From: Pirellulales bacterium
GTDB lineage: Bacteria; Planctomycetota; Planctomycetia; Pirellulales; UBA1268
Assembly: GCA_016776925.1 (NCBI GenBank)
Contig: JADHSL010000021.1
Span: forward strand, 1-35,146
Length of the DNA stretch: 35,146 nucleotides
Reading direction: 5' to 3'
A program made the translations under genes and the position numbers. A model generated the notes under the pieces. The model worked only from the letters and a program-made list of their open reading frames with translations, searched no databases and was not told the origin of the DNA. Shown here in pieces: positions 1 to 11,161 of the stretch; position 1 is the first letter of the stretch; each line of letters opens with the position of its first letter.

Positions 1-2
1 CC

Positions 3-2168
<2,166 letters not shown>

Positions 2169-2302
2169 AAAGTGAGTGACGGTTTCATCAATAAGAGGCC
2201 ATCATAGACCACGTACTACCTACTAGTTTGTAGCCCAGAATGCACTTCGGCTGCTAGGCACCAGAAGAAGATCGTTTTGGGCTCGCTCACACTTACGCTG
2301 AA

Positions 2303-2334
2303 CCTCATGAAATGCTCATAAAACTTGCTATGAT
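2303..2334 (+). promoter_or_regulatory. Pho-box-like promoter of pstS
   Basis: Two CTCAT half-sites begin at 2304 and 2315, exactly 11 bp apart, each followed by an A-rich spacer. This resembles the PhoB box, in which a CTGTCAT-type heptamer and a 4-bp A/T spacer repeat every 11 bp. TATGAT at 2329-2334 fits a -10 hexamer just downstream, with no good -35, as expected for an activator-dependent promoter. The site lies about 85-115 bp before the pstS ATG. It is visible in the sequence. That PhoB/PhoP binds here is inferred, and no phoB or phoR gene is in the window. Confidence 0.6.
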
Positions 2335-2418
2335 CTCGGATGGGTCAGATGTGCTGGCATATTGATGAAGCCCGCCAGATCGACTTTTCCCTAATCTTTA
2401 AAAGAGAGGCGATAGCTG

Positions 2419-3435
2419 ATGCTCTTCTGTACTACGTCAAATCGGTTACACGTTTTTACACGTTTTGTTTTGATTTCTGGCATTTTATTGCTTTTCACTT
2501 CAGTCATTCCTGATATCGCCTGTGCCCAAAAAGTTGATCCAGAATTAAAGCCTTATGAGCCAGTCGGTGGTGAAGTAGCCGGCTCTCTGAAGGGGGTTGG
2601 CTCGGACACAATGAATAACCTTATGGCTCTTTGGACTGAGGGTTTTAAAAATTTCTACCCAAGTGTTCGCGAAGGCATTGAAGGAAAAGGCTCTTCTTCT
2701 GCACCACCCGCGCTTATGGAAGGCACCAGTACTTTTGGGCCAATGAGTCGCCCGTGGAAGCCAAGTGAAATCGATGCTTTTAAAGATCACTTCGGCTATC
2801 CGCCAACTGTTATCCCATCAGCTATCGACATGTTGGCAGTATACGTCCATAAAGACAATCCAATTAAAGGTCTTTCACTGCAACAGGTTGATGCCATATT
2901 TTCAAAAAATCGTAATGGTGGCATGAAAAAACCAATTATGACTTGGGGAGAATTAGGGCTCACCGGTGAATGGCAAGATAAGCCAATTAGTCTTTATGGC
3001 CGTAACTCAGCAAGTGGCACATATGGATATTTTAAGGAGCATGCCCTGTTTAAAGGTGACTTTAAATCAACCGTAAAAGAGCAGCCTGGAAGTTCTTCTG
3101 TCGTGCAATCGGTTGCGAGTGACAAATATGGCATTGGCTACAGTGGCATTGGCTACAAGACAGCAGATGTACTCGCGATACCAATTGGAGCAAGCGTCGA
3201 TGGTGAGTTGATCGCTCCGGAAGCGTCGAATGCGTACTCCGGCGCATACCCTTTATCGCGTTTCCTCTATCTGAGTGTGAATTACAAACCAGGCAGCGAG
3301 TTGGAACCGTTGCGTCGTGAATTTTTGAAATATGTTTTAAGTGCAACAGGGCAGGGCGATGTACTCAAAGATGGCTATCTTCCTGTTACTCAGAAAATTG
3401 CGCAGAAAAGCCTTATAAGCATTGGGGTAGAGTAA
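2419..3435 (+). CDS. pstS: Phosphate-binding protein PstS
   Basis: Extracytoplasmic phosphate-binding component of the high-affinity Pst ABC transporter. The 338-residue product has a signal peptide (hydrophobic core about residues 16-30, likely cleavage after A34-C35-A36, no lipobox). The periplasmic-binding-protein fold follows, with recognisable phosphate-contacting segments: GSDTM near residue 60, a Ser-rich GKGSSSAPP loop, and RNSASGTYGYF around residue 195. The length is normal for the PBP_like_2 form of PstS. The ATG is preceded by a good purine-rich ribosome site (AGAGAGG, about 10 nt away). It is the first gene of pstSCAB-phoU and follows a Pho-box-like promoter. A strong stem-loop lies between it and pstC, which may keep PstS more abundant than the membrane subunits. 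Confidence 0.95.
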   Translation: MLFCTTSNRLHVFTRFVLISGILLLFTSVIPDIACAQKVDPELKPYEPVGGEVAGSLKGVGSDTMNNLMALWTEGFKNFYPSVREGIEGKGSSSAPPALMEGTSTFGPMSRPWKPSEIDAFKDHFGYPPTVIPSAIDMLAVYVHKDNPIKGLSLQQVDAIFSKNRNGGMKKPIMTWGELGLTGEWQDKPISLYGRNSASGTYGYFKEHALFKGDFKSTVKEQPGSSSVVQSVASDKYGIGYSGIGYKTADVLAIPIGASVDGELIAPEASNAYSGAYPLSRFLYLSVNYKPGSELEPLRREFLKYVLSATGQGDVLKDGYLPVTQKIAQKSLISIGVE

Positions 3436-3474
3436 CGTTTCTACTCTTTTCAAGGGCCTTGCATTGATACCGTA

Positions 3475-3509
3475 GACCGGTTGTTGTGCTACGAGTACAA
3501 CAACCGGTT
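3475..3509 (+). other. Long perfect stem-loop between pstS and pstC
   Basis: The arms 3476-3487 and 3497-3508 are perfectly complementary over 12 bp (ACCGGTTGTTGT with its reverse complement). The stem can extend inward by three more pairs to a 3-nt loop (3491-3493), one of them a G-T wobble. No T-run follows, so it is not a standard intrinsic terminator. In other transporter operons a hairpin after the binding-protein gene acts as a partial terminator or as a 3' stabiliser. I infer the same role here. Confidence 0.6.
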
Positions 3510-3601
3510 AGCGTTAAAAATCTAGTGTAGTATTTCTCAGACCATAGTCGTGGAAAACCCGTGTATTCCGTCGGCGTTACTCGATCCATCGACATTGTTC
3601 T

Positions 3602-6217
3602 ATGAATCAGCCGGAAACTTTTACCGGACGCAGAAAAAAATCAACCACCCGCGCCACGGTTGTACTTAGTGACACAATAGCTCGCATGGTAATAACGCTC
3701 GGCGGGCTTGGAACAATCGCCGCAGTTCTTCTTGTTGGCGTCTTCCTTTTAGTCGTTGCGCTCCCGTTGTTTCGGCCTGCTTCAATTGATCTCAAGCAAA
3801 CTATTCCGTTTACTCTCGCTGAGAAAAAATTGCTTGCCTCTGGCCTTGATGACTCTGGCTCCCTTGCATGGTTCTGCAATACGGATCAGATTTCAGTTAT
3901 CGAACTCCAAAGTGGCAAAGAACTTCTTTCGCGATCGACAAAGGATTGTGGCCTTGAACAGGCATCTGCCATTTGCTGTCTTCCAAACAAACTGCACGCT
4001 GCAGTAGGTTTTCAAGGTGGTGAGATACGAACTGGACGACTCGGACTTGAAACCTTTTTTGTACCAAAATCAGATATTCCAAAGCCTGCGAAAAAACTAC
4101 AAGTGGGTGAGGCTGTTACCGTTGGTGATGCTGTTTATCTACAAGCATCGAACGAGATAACAAAACGAATTGAACTCGTTACAGATCTCAGCGAGCACGT
4201 CTCTACCTCATTAAAAAATTCTATTATTGATGTAGATCTTTCACTTGTATCATCTGGCTCTTGTTTTGTCGCACTTGACGATCAGGGAAACATTCGTGTC
4301 GAAAAACTTTCTTCTCGTCGCAACTTGCTCACTGACGAACTGGTTGTGACCGCTACCGGAAGCACTACTAAGGTTGGGGGCAAAAATCCTGATTTTCGTT
4401 TTATTCAGATGTCTGGTCTGGGTGACCAACTGTTTGCTTTTTCGTCATCCGGAGCATTTAAACGGTTTGTTATCCGAAATGTTGATAGTCCTGAACTTAT
4501 GGAGCAGGGAACCCTGTTCGATCCGGATGGCATCGTCACTCATGTAGCAAGACTGTATGGCGGGTCGTCTTTTGTGCTTGGTGACACCAGTGGAAAAGCA
4601 AGAATTCTATTTACTTCAAGAGGAACCAATAAACCTGCCCAAGATGGTCTCGTAACTCAAATTGTCGCAACGTTTACCCCAGAAAAATATAAGCGAAAAA
4701 AGCGTTCTGCTACATGCGCTATTTCTACCTCACCCCGTTCCCGACTTTTTGCAGTTGCTTCAGAAGATGGAGTTATCCGGCTGCTGCAAGCCACTACCCA
4801 ATCATCGATCGCTACAATCGATTCTTCAAAACAATCTGCCCTGACGCAGAAACCTCAAGTCCTGCTTATTGGATCACGGGACAACCGTCTTGTTGCATAT
4901 GACGGAAAGAACATTGCTACTTGGAATGTTGATGCTGGATATCCCGAGGTTTCTTTTCGTGCACTCTTTGGAAAGCTCTGGTACGAAAACTACCCGAGTC
5001 GTGAATATGCCTGGGAAACAACCGGGCACGAGTCCTTTGAGCCAAAATTCAGCTTGGTCCCACTTGTTTTTGGCACGATCAAAGCAACGATTTACTCGAT
5101 GCTTTTTGCGACACCGATTGCTCTGCTTGCCGCAATTTATATGAGCCAGTTTATGTCTGCTCCCTCGAAGTCGCGAATCAAACCAGTAATCGAAATGATG
5201 GCCAGTCTTCCTAGTGTTGTGTTGGGGTTTATTGCGGGACTTATCATGGCACCACTTATTGAAAATAGTGCTATGTTTTTTATTTCTAGTATTTTCACAG
5301 TACCGCTTGTACTTCTTGTTGGTGCATTTTTGTGGCAACTCTGGCCTCCCGGATTAAGAAGCCGAGTTTCTGCATGGCGATTCCCTGTAGTCCTTGTTGT
5401 GGCGATTCCTTTGGGCGTTCTTTTGGGATCAATTGTCGCAAAACCAATCGAACTACTTCTATTTGGTGGTGATTTTTTTGCATGGCTAAACGGCCAGGGG
5501 GGAAGTGGTTGGGGAGGTTGGGTGCTGGCTTTGTTCCCACTCTCTTCAATTTTCGCTGCATTTCTGATAGGTCGCTTTATAAGTCCATGGCTAAGACTAC
5601 GAAGTGTCCATTGGGGACACTGGAGAACTGTTTCTGTTGCACTCTGCCTCTGCTTCGTTGGCTTCATCCTATCGTGCGTATTAGCTACGTTATTTTCGAC
5701 ATTTTTTGACGCATTGCGATGGGAAACAAGGGGCGGCATCTTTAATACCTATGTTCAACGTAATACGATGGTTGTTGCAATCGGAATGAGTTTCGCGATC
5801 ATACCGCTGATATTCACCATTGCTGATGACGCTCTTTCAAGTGTGCCTGATCACCTTCGAAGTGGTTCGCTTGGTACTGGTGCGACACCATGGCAAACGA
5901 CAGTTCGCGTCGTTATTCCTGCTGCGACTAGTGGGCTATTCTCAGCTGTCATGATTGGTTTAGGCCGAGCAGTCGGAGAAACCATGATCGTCTTAATGGC
6001 AGCCGGCAACACTGCAATTATGGATTGGAATATTTTCAGCGGCTTCCAAACATTGTCTGCCGCAATAGCTACTGAATTACCCGAGGCTGCACGAGGGACT
6101 GCCCACTACCGTGTTCTTTTTCTTGCAGCGGTTCTGTTATTTATCATGACGTTTATCGTGAATACAATCGCTGAAGTCGTTCGACAACGATTCCGGAGGA
6201 GAGCCCATGAACTCTAA
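3602..6217 (+). CDS. pstC: Phosphate ABC transporter permease PstC, long form with extracytoplasmic propeller-like domain
   Basis: Membrane subunit of the Pst phosphate importer. At 871 residues it is far longer than the roughly 300-residue classical PstC. TM1 spans about residues 29-57. Residues about 60-475 form a Ser/Thr-rich, beta-strand-dominated insert with repeated short blades (for example near FVALDDQGNIRVEKL and RLFAVASEDGVIRLL), which looks like a WD40/beta-propeller. The permease proper begins near residue 482 (LVFGTIKATIYS). It contains the EAA loop near 741-800 (DDALSSVPDHLRSGSLGTGA, then GRAVGETMIVLMAAGN). Long PstC forms are known in pseudomonads, so the extension is not unique. 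No clear ribosome site precedes the ATG. The 3' end overlaps pstA by 11 bp. Confidence 0.93.
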   Translation: MNQPETFTGRRKKSTTRATVVLSDTIARMVITLGGLGTIAAVLLVGVFLLVVALPLFRPASIDLKQTIPFTLAEKKLLASGLDDSGSLAWFCNTDQISVIELQSGKELLSRSTKDCGLEQASAICCLPNKLHAAVGFQGGEIRTGRLGLETFFVPKSDIPKPAKKLQVGEAVTVGDAVYLQASNEITKRIELVTDLSEHVSTSLKNSIIDVDLSLVSSGSCFVALDDQGNIRVEKLSSRRNLLTDELVVTATGSTTKVGGKNPDFRFIQMSGLGDQLFAFSSSGAFKRFVIRNVDSPELMEQGTLFDPDGIVTHVARLYGGSSFVLGDTSGKARILFTSRGTNKPAQDGLVTQIVATFTPEKYKRKKRSATCAISTSPRSRLFAVASEDGVIRLLQATTQSSIATIDSSKQSALTQKPQVLLIGSRDNRLVAYDGKNIATWNVDAGYPEVSFRALFGKLWYENYPSREYAWETTGHESFEPKFSLVPLVFGTIKATIYSMLFATPIALLAAIYMSQFMSAPSKSRIKPVIEMMASLPSVVLGFIAGLIMAPLIENSAMFFISSIFTVPLVLLVGAFLWQLWPPGLRSRVSAWRFPVVLVVAIPLGVLLGSIVAKPIELLLFGGDFFAWLNGQGGSGWGGWVLALFPLSSIFAAFLIGRFISPWLRLRSVHWGHWRTVSVALCLCFVGFILSCVLATLFSTFFDALRWETRGGIFNTYVQRNTMVVAIGMSFAIIPLIFTIADDALSSVPDHLRSGSLGTGATPWQTTVRVVIPAATSGLFSAVMIGLGRAVGETMIVLMAAGNTAIMDWNIFSGFQTLSAAIATELPEAARGTAHYRVLFLAAVLLFIMTFIVNTIAEVVRQRFRRRAHEL

Positions 6218-7889
6218 TCGGTTTCGGCGGCGAAGCATCCGCTCACCTTTTTCGAGCCTTATGTCACATGGCGAACCGTGGCTGTGGTTAACCTCTGGTT
6301 CACTTGCTATTTCTCTGATAATGATTGTCGGGCTGCTGGTTTTTATCACCATACGAGGTGGTAGTAATTTTTGGCCTCGTACTCTTTATGAAATAACATT
6401 ACTCGATGGGGAAAAGTCACTAGGTGAAGTAACTAGCCGTGAAACTGATTCTAGTAACTCCAAAGACGGTCACGACAATACGAGGCGTCGCCTTGTACGC
6501 ACTGCAAACTTTGAAGTGACAGGCGCGCACTATAAGTGGTTCGATGAAAAGGAGATTGCGTCCACACAGCAACCAAAATTTGCGACCGCCGTCGAGCGAC
6601 TTGAAGACGGACGGTTTCATGGTTTTCCTGTTCGCCTCATGGAAAATGGTATCGCAGTAGCGAGCGAACCAGAAAGCGCATGGGCGAAATACAAAGAGAT
6701 ATCGCCATCCATCCGCCAACGCTTTCGCGAAGCAAACCGTATTGATCGACATGAGCGAGGGGAATTACAACGTCGTCTCCGAAGTGCACGCCTTGCCGTA
6801 TTCAATGCTCGCCTCCATCATGAAGATGACAGCCAAATAGTTATGAATGCTCAAGACGAGGAAGAACGAGTCAGGAGCGAAGTTGCTGAAATCTCGAGTC
6901 GTCTCGATAAAAAAGTGGACTCGTTACGACGCGATAATAGTTCGTGGGAATTTGAATTTGAAACGGCAAGTGGTCATCGAATGACTCTCCCTGTCGAAGA
7001 AATAGTTCAGGCATGGCAGCCCAACAGACTTGGCTTTTTTGGGAAACTTGGTGTGTACTGGTCGCGCTGGTGGGAGTTTCTTTCAGATGATCCTCGTGAG
7101 GCAAATAGTGCTGGTGGTGTCTTCCCTGCCATCTGTGGCACGGTTAGCATGACCCTTATCATGGCACTACTTGTCGCACCCTTTGGAGTTCTTGCAGCAC
7201 TTTATTTACGTGAATACGCCACCGATGGACCTCTGACTGCTGCAGTTCGAATAGCTATCAATAACTTGGCGGGCGTGCCAAGTATTGTGTACGGAGCCTT
7301 CGGTGTCGGATTTTTCTGCTATGGAGTCGGTGGCTGGATTGATGACGTTTTCTTCAGTGCCAGCTTACTCGCGGATAATCAGCCTACATTTGGCACCGGC
7401 GGGCTTTTATGGGCCTCGCTTACACTTGCATTGCTAACGTTGCCAGTCGTTATCGTAGCGACAGAAGAGGCGCTGGTCGCCGTACCAAATTCGATGCGAG
7501 AGGGATCCTACGCTTGCGGTGCAAGCAAATGGCAAACTATTCGTCGGATTGTTTTGCCGCGAGCTCTTCCTGGAATAATGACTGGTCTCATCTTGGCAAT
7601 GGCGCGTGGAGCAGGAGAGGTTGCGCCTCTTATGCTCGTTGGCGTGAAGAAAGTGGCACTCGATTTGCCGATCGATACCTCATTTCCATTCATTCATCCC
7701 GAACGCGAGTTCATGCACCTCGCCTATCTCGTATATGACGTTGGTTTTCAAAGTCCTAATAGCCAGGCAGCGAAGCCAATGGTCTTTACTATCACGTTAC
7801 TCCTTGTTGCCATTATTGCCGTACTGAATATCGCTGCAATTTATATCCGATCCCGATTGAAACGCCGCTACACCCTACAACAATTTTGA
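6207..7889 (+). CDS. pstA: Phosphate ABC transporter permease PstA, long form
   Basis: Second membrane subunit of the phosphate importer, 560 residues against about 290 for the short form. TM1 is about residues 28-49. Residues 52-300 form an extracytoplasmic insert, including a charged heptad-rich coiled coil at about 167-245 (rich in Arg, Glu and Leu). The permease core starts near residue 303 (AICGTVSMTLIMALLVAPFG) and carries the EAA loop at about 420-480 (EEALVAVPNSMREGSYACGA, then ARGAGEVAPLMLVG). A purine-rich ribosome site (GGAGGAGAG) inside the end of pstC precedes the ATG, and the 11-bp overlap implies translational coupling. The extension resembles the long N-terminal region (DUF3333-type) of pseudomonad PstA, from family knowledge. 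It may pair with the PstC insert outside the membrane, which is inference. Confidence 0.94.
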   Translation: MNSNRFRRRSIRSPFSSLMSHGEPWLWLTSGSLAISLIMIVGLLVFITIRGGSNFWPRTLYEITLLDGEKSLGEVTSRETDSSNSKDGHDNTRRRLVRTANFEVTGAHYKWFDEKEIASTQQPKFATAVERLEDGRFHGFPVRLMENGIAVASEPESAWAKYKEISPSIRQRFREANRIDRHERGELQRRLRSARLAVFNARLHHEDDSQIVMNAQDEEERVRSEVAEISSRLDKKVDSLRRDNSSWEFEFETASGHRMTLPVEEIVQAWQPNRLGFFGKLGVYWSRWWEFLSDDPREANSAGGVFPAICGTVSMTLIMALLVAPFGVLAALYLREYATDGPLTAAVRIAINNLAGVPSIVYGAFGVGFFCYGVGGWIDDVFFSASLLADNQPTFGTGGLLWASLTLALLTLPVVIVATEEALVAVPNSMREGSYACGASKWQTIRRIVLPRALPGIMTGLILAMARGAGEVAPLMLVGVKKVALDLPIDTSFPFIHPEREFMHLAYLVYDVGFQSPNSQAAKPMVFTITLLLVAIIAVLNIAAIYIRSRLKRRYTLQQF

Positions 7890-7927
7890 TGCCCTAAGAG
7901 CCTTATTTTTGGCTGGGAGACGAAGCC

Positions 7928-8809
7928 ATGAAAAATGTGATTGAACAATCTGCAACTTCTGGAGATCAACCACCTGAGGTGCACGTAGATCGCCTCGAGG
8001 CCGTTGCTCAGGGCAAAGACGTTCCGGCGGAAGTCCACCCACAAGTACTTGAAGAAAAACCTGTTCTGGAGATTGAAGATTTCAATTTATGGTACGGCAT
8101 GAAACAAGCACTCCATAATGTCACAATGCCAATCACTCACAGTAAGGTAACAGCTCTCATCGGCCCAAGCGGCTGCGGCAAATCAACGCTTCTTCGAAGT
8201 GTCAATCGAATGAACGATCTTGTTCAAAACGTGAAGATTAAGGGCACGATGCTGTTAAATGGCGATTCAATTTATGACCCGCGCATGGATGTCATCGATC
8301 TTCGCAAAAGAATGGGTATGGTTTTTCAAAAGCCAAACCCATTTCCGATGAGTATTTTTGAAAATGTTGTGTATGCATTGCGAATCGATGGTGAACGAAA
8401 TCGTGGAATTTTAGAGGAAGTCTGTGAAGTCAGTCTTCGCGGGGCAGCATTATGGGATGAAGTAAAAGATCGCCTGCAAGACAGCGCCCTTGGACTTTCT
8501 GGTGGCCAACAACAAAGACTCTGTATTGCTCGCGCCATTGCAGCAGAGCCAGAAGTGCTCTTGCTTGATGAACCTTGCTCTGCTCTTGATCCAATTGCGA
8601 CAGGTAAAGTGGAAGAATTGATACAGGAACTGCGAGGCCAGTACTCTGTCCTAATGGTGACGCACAATATGCAACAAGCCAGTCGTGCCAGCGACTACAC
8701 CGCATTTATGTATCTAGGCCGTCTGATTGAGTACGGTTCGACATCAGACATATTTACAAACCCTGTACTCCAGGAAACGGAATCCTACGTTACTGGCCGA
8801 TTCGGTTAA
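7928..8809 (+). CDS. pstB: Phosphate ABC transporter ATPase PstB
   Basis: Cytoplasmic ATPase that powers the PstCA channel. Motifs are complete: Walker [10 protein letters not shown] at residues 79-87, Q-loop in [19 protein letters not shown] signature LSGGQQQR at 190-197, Walker B VLLLDEP at 210-216, and the H-loop in [19 protein letters not shown]. The [10 protein letters not shown] and THNMQQA stretches are diagnostic of PstB. At 293 residues it has about 45 extra acidic, low-complexity N-terminal residues before the usual start of the domain. A GGGAG ribosome site lies just before the ATG at 7928, so the extension is probably translated. It sits 38 bp after pstA and 39 bp before phoU. Confidence 0.97.
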   Translation: MKNVIEQSATSGDQPPEVHVDRLEAVAQGKDVPAEVHPQVLEEKPVLEIEDFNLWYGMKQALHNVTMPITHSKVTALIGPSGCGKSTLLRSVNRMNDLVQNVKIKGTMLLNGDSIYDPRMDVIDLRKRMGMVFQKPNPFPMSIFENVVYALRIDGERNRGILEEVCEVSLRGAALWDEVKDRLQDSALGLSGGQQQRLCIARAIAAEPEVLLLDEPCSALDPIATGKVEELIQELRGQYSVLMVTHNMQQASRASDYTAFMYLGRLIEYGSTSDIFTNPVLQETESYVTGRFG

Positions 8810-8848
8810 TCGGAAGAATCTTTTCAATATCTGGTAGTAACCCTTGCT

Positions 8849-9508
8849 ATGGCACGTCACATTGAACATCAAATTCAGCAACTTAAACAGTTAATACTGC
8901 GTTTTGGAACAATTGTTGAAGAATCAATCAATCTTTCGAACATTGCACTGTTTAAGAAAGACGTCGCGCTTGCTCGTCGAGTTATGGACAATGACTCAGA
9001 GATCGATCGCATGGAAGTCGAAGTTGAGGAAGAATGCCTAAAAATACTTGCTCTGTATCAGCCCGTTGCTGCTGATCTACGTTTTGTTGTTGCTGTCTTG
9101 AAAATCAATAATGATCTAGAGCGGATTGGAGATCTTGCAAGCAATATTGCAAAACGTGTTGCACAACTCGAAAACACTGGCCCCTATGAATTGCCTCATG
9201 AAATTCCGCTTATGGCAAAACAGGCTGAAGAAATGGTGAAGAAGAGTCTTGATGCTGTTGTGAATGGTGATCCAGACCTCGCAAGACTCATTCGAGAAGA
9301 GGATGACGTAGTTGATGCTGGCCGACAGACAGTGCGTAAAAACATGATGGAACAGATCAAACAAAATCCGGAATCTGTCGAAAGCTTACTGCGGATAAAT
9401 TCTGTATCGAAACATCTTGAACGTATCGCCGACATGGCAACAAATATTGCCGAGGACGTTATCTATATGGTTGAAGGAGAGATTGTTCGCCATCGCCAAG
9501 ATTCATAA
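8849..9508 (+). CDS. phoU: Phosphate signalling protein PhoU
   Basis: Negative regulator that links the Pst transporter to the PhoR/PhoB-type two-component system and tunes phosphate import. The 219-residue, all-helical protein contains two PhoU repeats. Each has a metal-binding E-R-I-x-D-x-A-x-N-I motif: DLERIGDLASNIA near residues 89-101 and HLERIADMATNIAED near 189-203. The length is normal. It is the last gene of the pst operon, 39 bp after pstB. Its position, size and motifs are all canonical. The histidine kinase and response regulator that usually work with it are not encoded in this window. Confidence 0.96.
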   Translation: MARHIEHQIQQLKQLILRFGTIVEESINLSNIALFKKDVALARRVMDNDSEIDRMEVEVEEECLKILALYQPVAADLRFVVAVLKINNDLERIGDLASNIAKRVAQLENTGPYELPHEIPLMAKQAEEMVKKSLDAVVNGDPDLARLIREEDDVVDAGRQTVRKNMMEQIKQNPESVESLLRINSVSKHLERIADMATNIAEDVIYMVEGEIVRHRQDS

Positions 9509-9623
9509 ATCTGATCAGGAGAACGCGAATACAGCCAGAAGCATTTAATGGGAAAAGCTATGTTGTTTTTTCTTATTCTGAAAATCCGTGATTGAGAAAA
9601 ACTGTTCGAGTTGCTTTATTCTT

Positions 9624-9661
9624 CCCGAAAAAAATTAAATGCATTTTTCCGGTTTTTCGGG
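9624..9661 (+). terminator. Possible stem-loop after phoU
   Basis: CCCGAAAAA (9624-9632) pairs with TTTTTCGGG (9653-9661) around a 20-nt, AT-rich loop that contains the palindrome AAATGCATTT. It lies between phoU and the next promoter, where the pst operon should end. No T-run follows on the plus strand and half the stem is A-T, so this is only a weak terminator candidate. Confidence 0.3.
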
Positions 9662-9687
9662 TCTAAAAAAGCGTTACCGGTTTTCTG

Positions 9688-9742
9688 CTAACACATTTCT
9701 CACAATTGCCTCATGATCGCTTCATGATCCAGTCATAGTCTG
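9688..9742 (+). promoter_or_regulatory. Tandem Pho-box array upstream of the pseudopilin gene
   Basis: Four head-to-tail 11-bp units start at 9699, 9710, 9721 and 9732. The consensus is NTCATGATCNN, with TCAT or TCAC at the same place in every unit. A fifth, weaker unit may start at 9688. The period and core match the two half-sites upstream of pstS (2304 and 2315) and the general 11-bp-phased PhoB-box architecture. A poor -10 (CATAGT or TAGTCT, 9734-9741) falls at the same offset as TATGAT in the pstS promoter. The array ends 70 bp before the ATG at 9812. The repeats are seen directly. PhoB/PhoP binding is inferred. Confidence 0.6.
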
Positions 9743-9811
9743 CCTGCTGATGAGTTGGAAAGGTTCCAACCCGTCGTAAGTCCCAAGACTAGGAATAAAA
9801 GGAAACCTCCC

Positions 9812-11011
9812 ATGTCTCATCGTTTCAGTTCCCATAACAAAAGTGGTTTCACGCTTGTGGAACTTCTCGTTGTTATTGCCATTATTGGCATTTTAGTTGC
9901 TCTTCTGCTTCCAGCAGTTCAGTCAGCTCGTCAGTCTGCAATTGCCGCCGGTGCAAATACCACGCTAAATGGCTTTGGTCGTACCGCAGCTCTCCTCGAA
10001 GAGAATGACCGCGGTGGTCGTCTCACCACGAGTGCATTTGATCACAAACGTGACGGAGACATCCGTAAGTATGGTTACGTGCGTGACGCCCTGAAGTTTA
10101 AGGTTGTGAATCCAGGGAAAGCCCTTGATGCAAGCAACCCGTCAACGCTCAGCGAAAAGTGCCTTGACTACACTGGTGCCGGTGGTACTGCCACCGGAAA
10201 TCCAAATCGTTGGGGTGGTAACGCAACCGGCATTGAGTTTGGTGGAACAAATTCACCAAATGGAACAGGTACCGGTGGTGCATGGACTTCAGCTGACTCA
10301 GCCGCACTCTATGACGATGGTTACAACTGTAACTTTGCATCTTCATGGCACTTCGTTCGTGGTGATGTCATTCCAAGTGCTGGTGGACTCCTGAAGATGG
10401 ACGCTAATTCATCCGACGGATCAAAATGCCCAGGTGATGGAACCGGCCCACTCTCAGAAAGAATACTTTCTCAGTGCAAAACCACTCGTGACATGGTCGC
10501 CCTTATGGGTAACGCACGTAATGGTGATGGCAGTGAAGCACTTCTTGATTCCACAATGGCAAATGCTTTGAACACGTTCTGGGGTAAAACGACTCCGGGT
10601 GAAGAAGTCGCCCAAGCTGGTGACTTCACTGTTGAAGCCTTCTGTGATGGCATGAGTGCTGATGCTTCTGGCATTGCAGCTCTCGTTGGACCATTTGACT
10701 CTTCAGAGCAAAAGCTTCATGAGTTCAATGATATCCAGCCAATCGTGAACGCTCGTCCAAATGACGTGTCGGGCGGCCCAGACGTTGGTGGCTATGCTCA
10801 GATCGTCCACGCTGACGGTTCGGTGCAGAAGCACTTTGACGTTGCTGGTGCTGGTGATGATTCTGACGGCTTCATCGGAGCCTACAAGAACTCCGGCGGT
10901 AGTGGTTACACCGTTAACGCGAGTGCCTGGAATGGTGAAGCTCGTGGCAAGATCTGGCTGAAGCAGCTAGGTGGTGTAAGTAAGCAAGCTGGTGGTGGAG
11001 CAATTGAATAA
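9812..11011 (+). CDS. Secreted pseudopilin-like protein, probably Pho-regulated
   Basis: A 399-residue protein with a type IV prepilin leader, [12 protein letters not shown], cleaved before F13. E17 is the conserved Glu at +5, and the hydrophobic N-terminal helix runs to about residue 33. The rest is a Gly/Asn/Asp-rich extracytoplasmic domain ending in AGGGAIE. It lacks the RRxQCxNNLKQ stretch of classic DUF1559 proteins and forms a subfamily with the minus-strand gene at 27449-28609. They share SAFDHxRDGDxRK, [15 protein letters not shown]-xx-ADGSV and the tail. I chose the ATG at 9812 (AGGAAA ribosome site 7 nt upstream) over an in-frame TTG at 9755. Arginine is nearly always CGT, unlike the neighbours, which suggests high expression. 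Upstream lie tandem Pho boxes and downstream a strong terminator. The biochemical role is unknown. Pilus-like fibre, surface layer and phosphate capture are all possible. Confidence 0.85.
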   Translation: MSHRFSSHNKSGFTLVELLVVIAIIGILVALLLPAVQSARQSAIAAGANTTLNGFGRTAALLEENDRGGRLTTSAFDHKRDGDIRKYGYVRDALKFKVVNPGKALDASNPSTLSEKCLDYTGAGGTATGNPNRWGGNATGIEFGGTNSPNGTGTGGAWTSADSAALYDDGYNCNFASSWHFVRGDVIPSAGGLLKMDANSSDGSKCPGDGTGPLSERILSQCKTTRDMVALMGNARNGDGSEALLDSTMANALNTFWGKTTPGEEVAQAGDFTVEAFCDGMSADASGIAALVGPFDSSEQKLHEFNDIQPIVNARPNDVSGGPDVGGYAQIVHADGSVQKHFDVAGAGDDSDGFIGAYKNSGGSGYTVNASAWNGEARGKIWLKQLGGVSKQAGGGAIE

Positions 11012-11038
11012 TTAGTTCACTTAAGGCCCCTTCCGTAG

Positions 11039-11074
11039 AACCGCGGCTGCCTCCGGGTGGCCGCGGTTTTTTTT
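11039..11074 (+). terminator. Strong intrinsic terminator after the pseudopilin gene
   Basis: A GC-rich 13-bp stem (11039-11051 with 11056-11068, including two G-T wobbles) closes a 4-nt TCCG loop and is followed directly by a run of T. This is a textbook rho-independent terminator, 28 bp after the stop codon. It separates the pseudopilin from the P-type ATPase gene. Confidence 0.88.
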
Positions 11075-11161
11075 GTGTACGAACACCCAGCGTGTATTAT
11101 TTGAATACGAACCTTCTGGAATCTTTCGTCTGCCATTTTGAAAAGATAGTTTTACAAAGAC

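Noticed and set aside
5137-5739. 200-codon minus-strand open frame
   Set aside because: It is fully antisense to the hydrophobic permease part of pstC and has Arg/Ser/Thr-rich low-complexity composition, as expected for a shadow of membrane-protein codons.
9755-9811. In-frame TTG start adding 19 residues to the pseudopilin
   Set aside because: It would give an atypical long leader beginning close to the Pho array, whereas ATG 9812 has a good ribosome site and a standard 12-residue leader.
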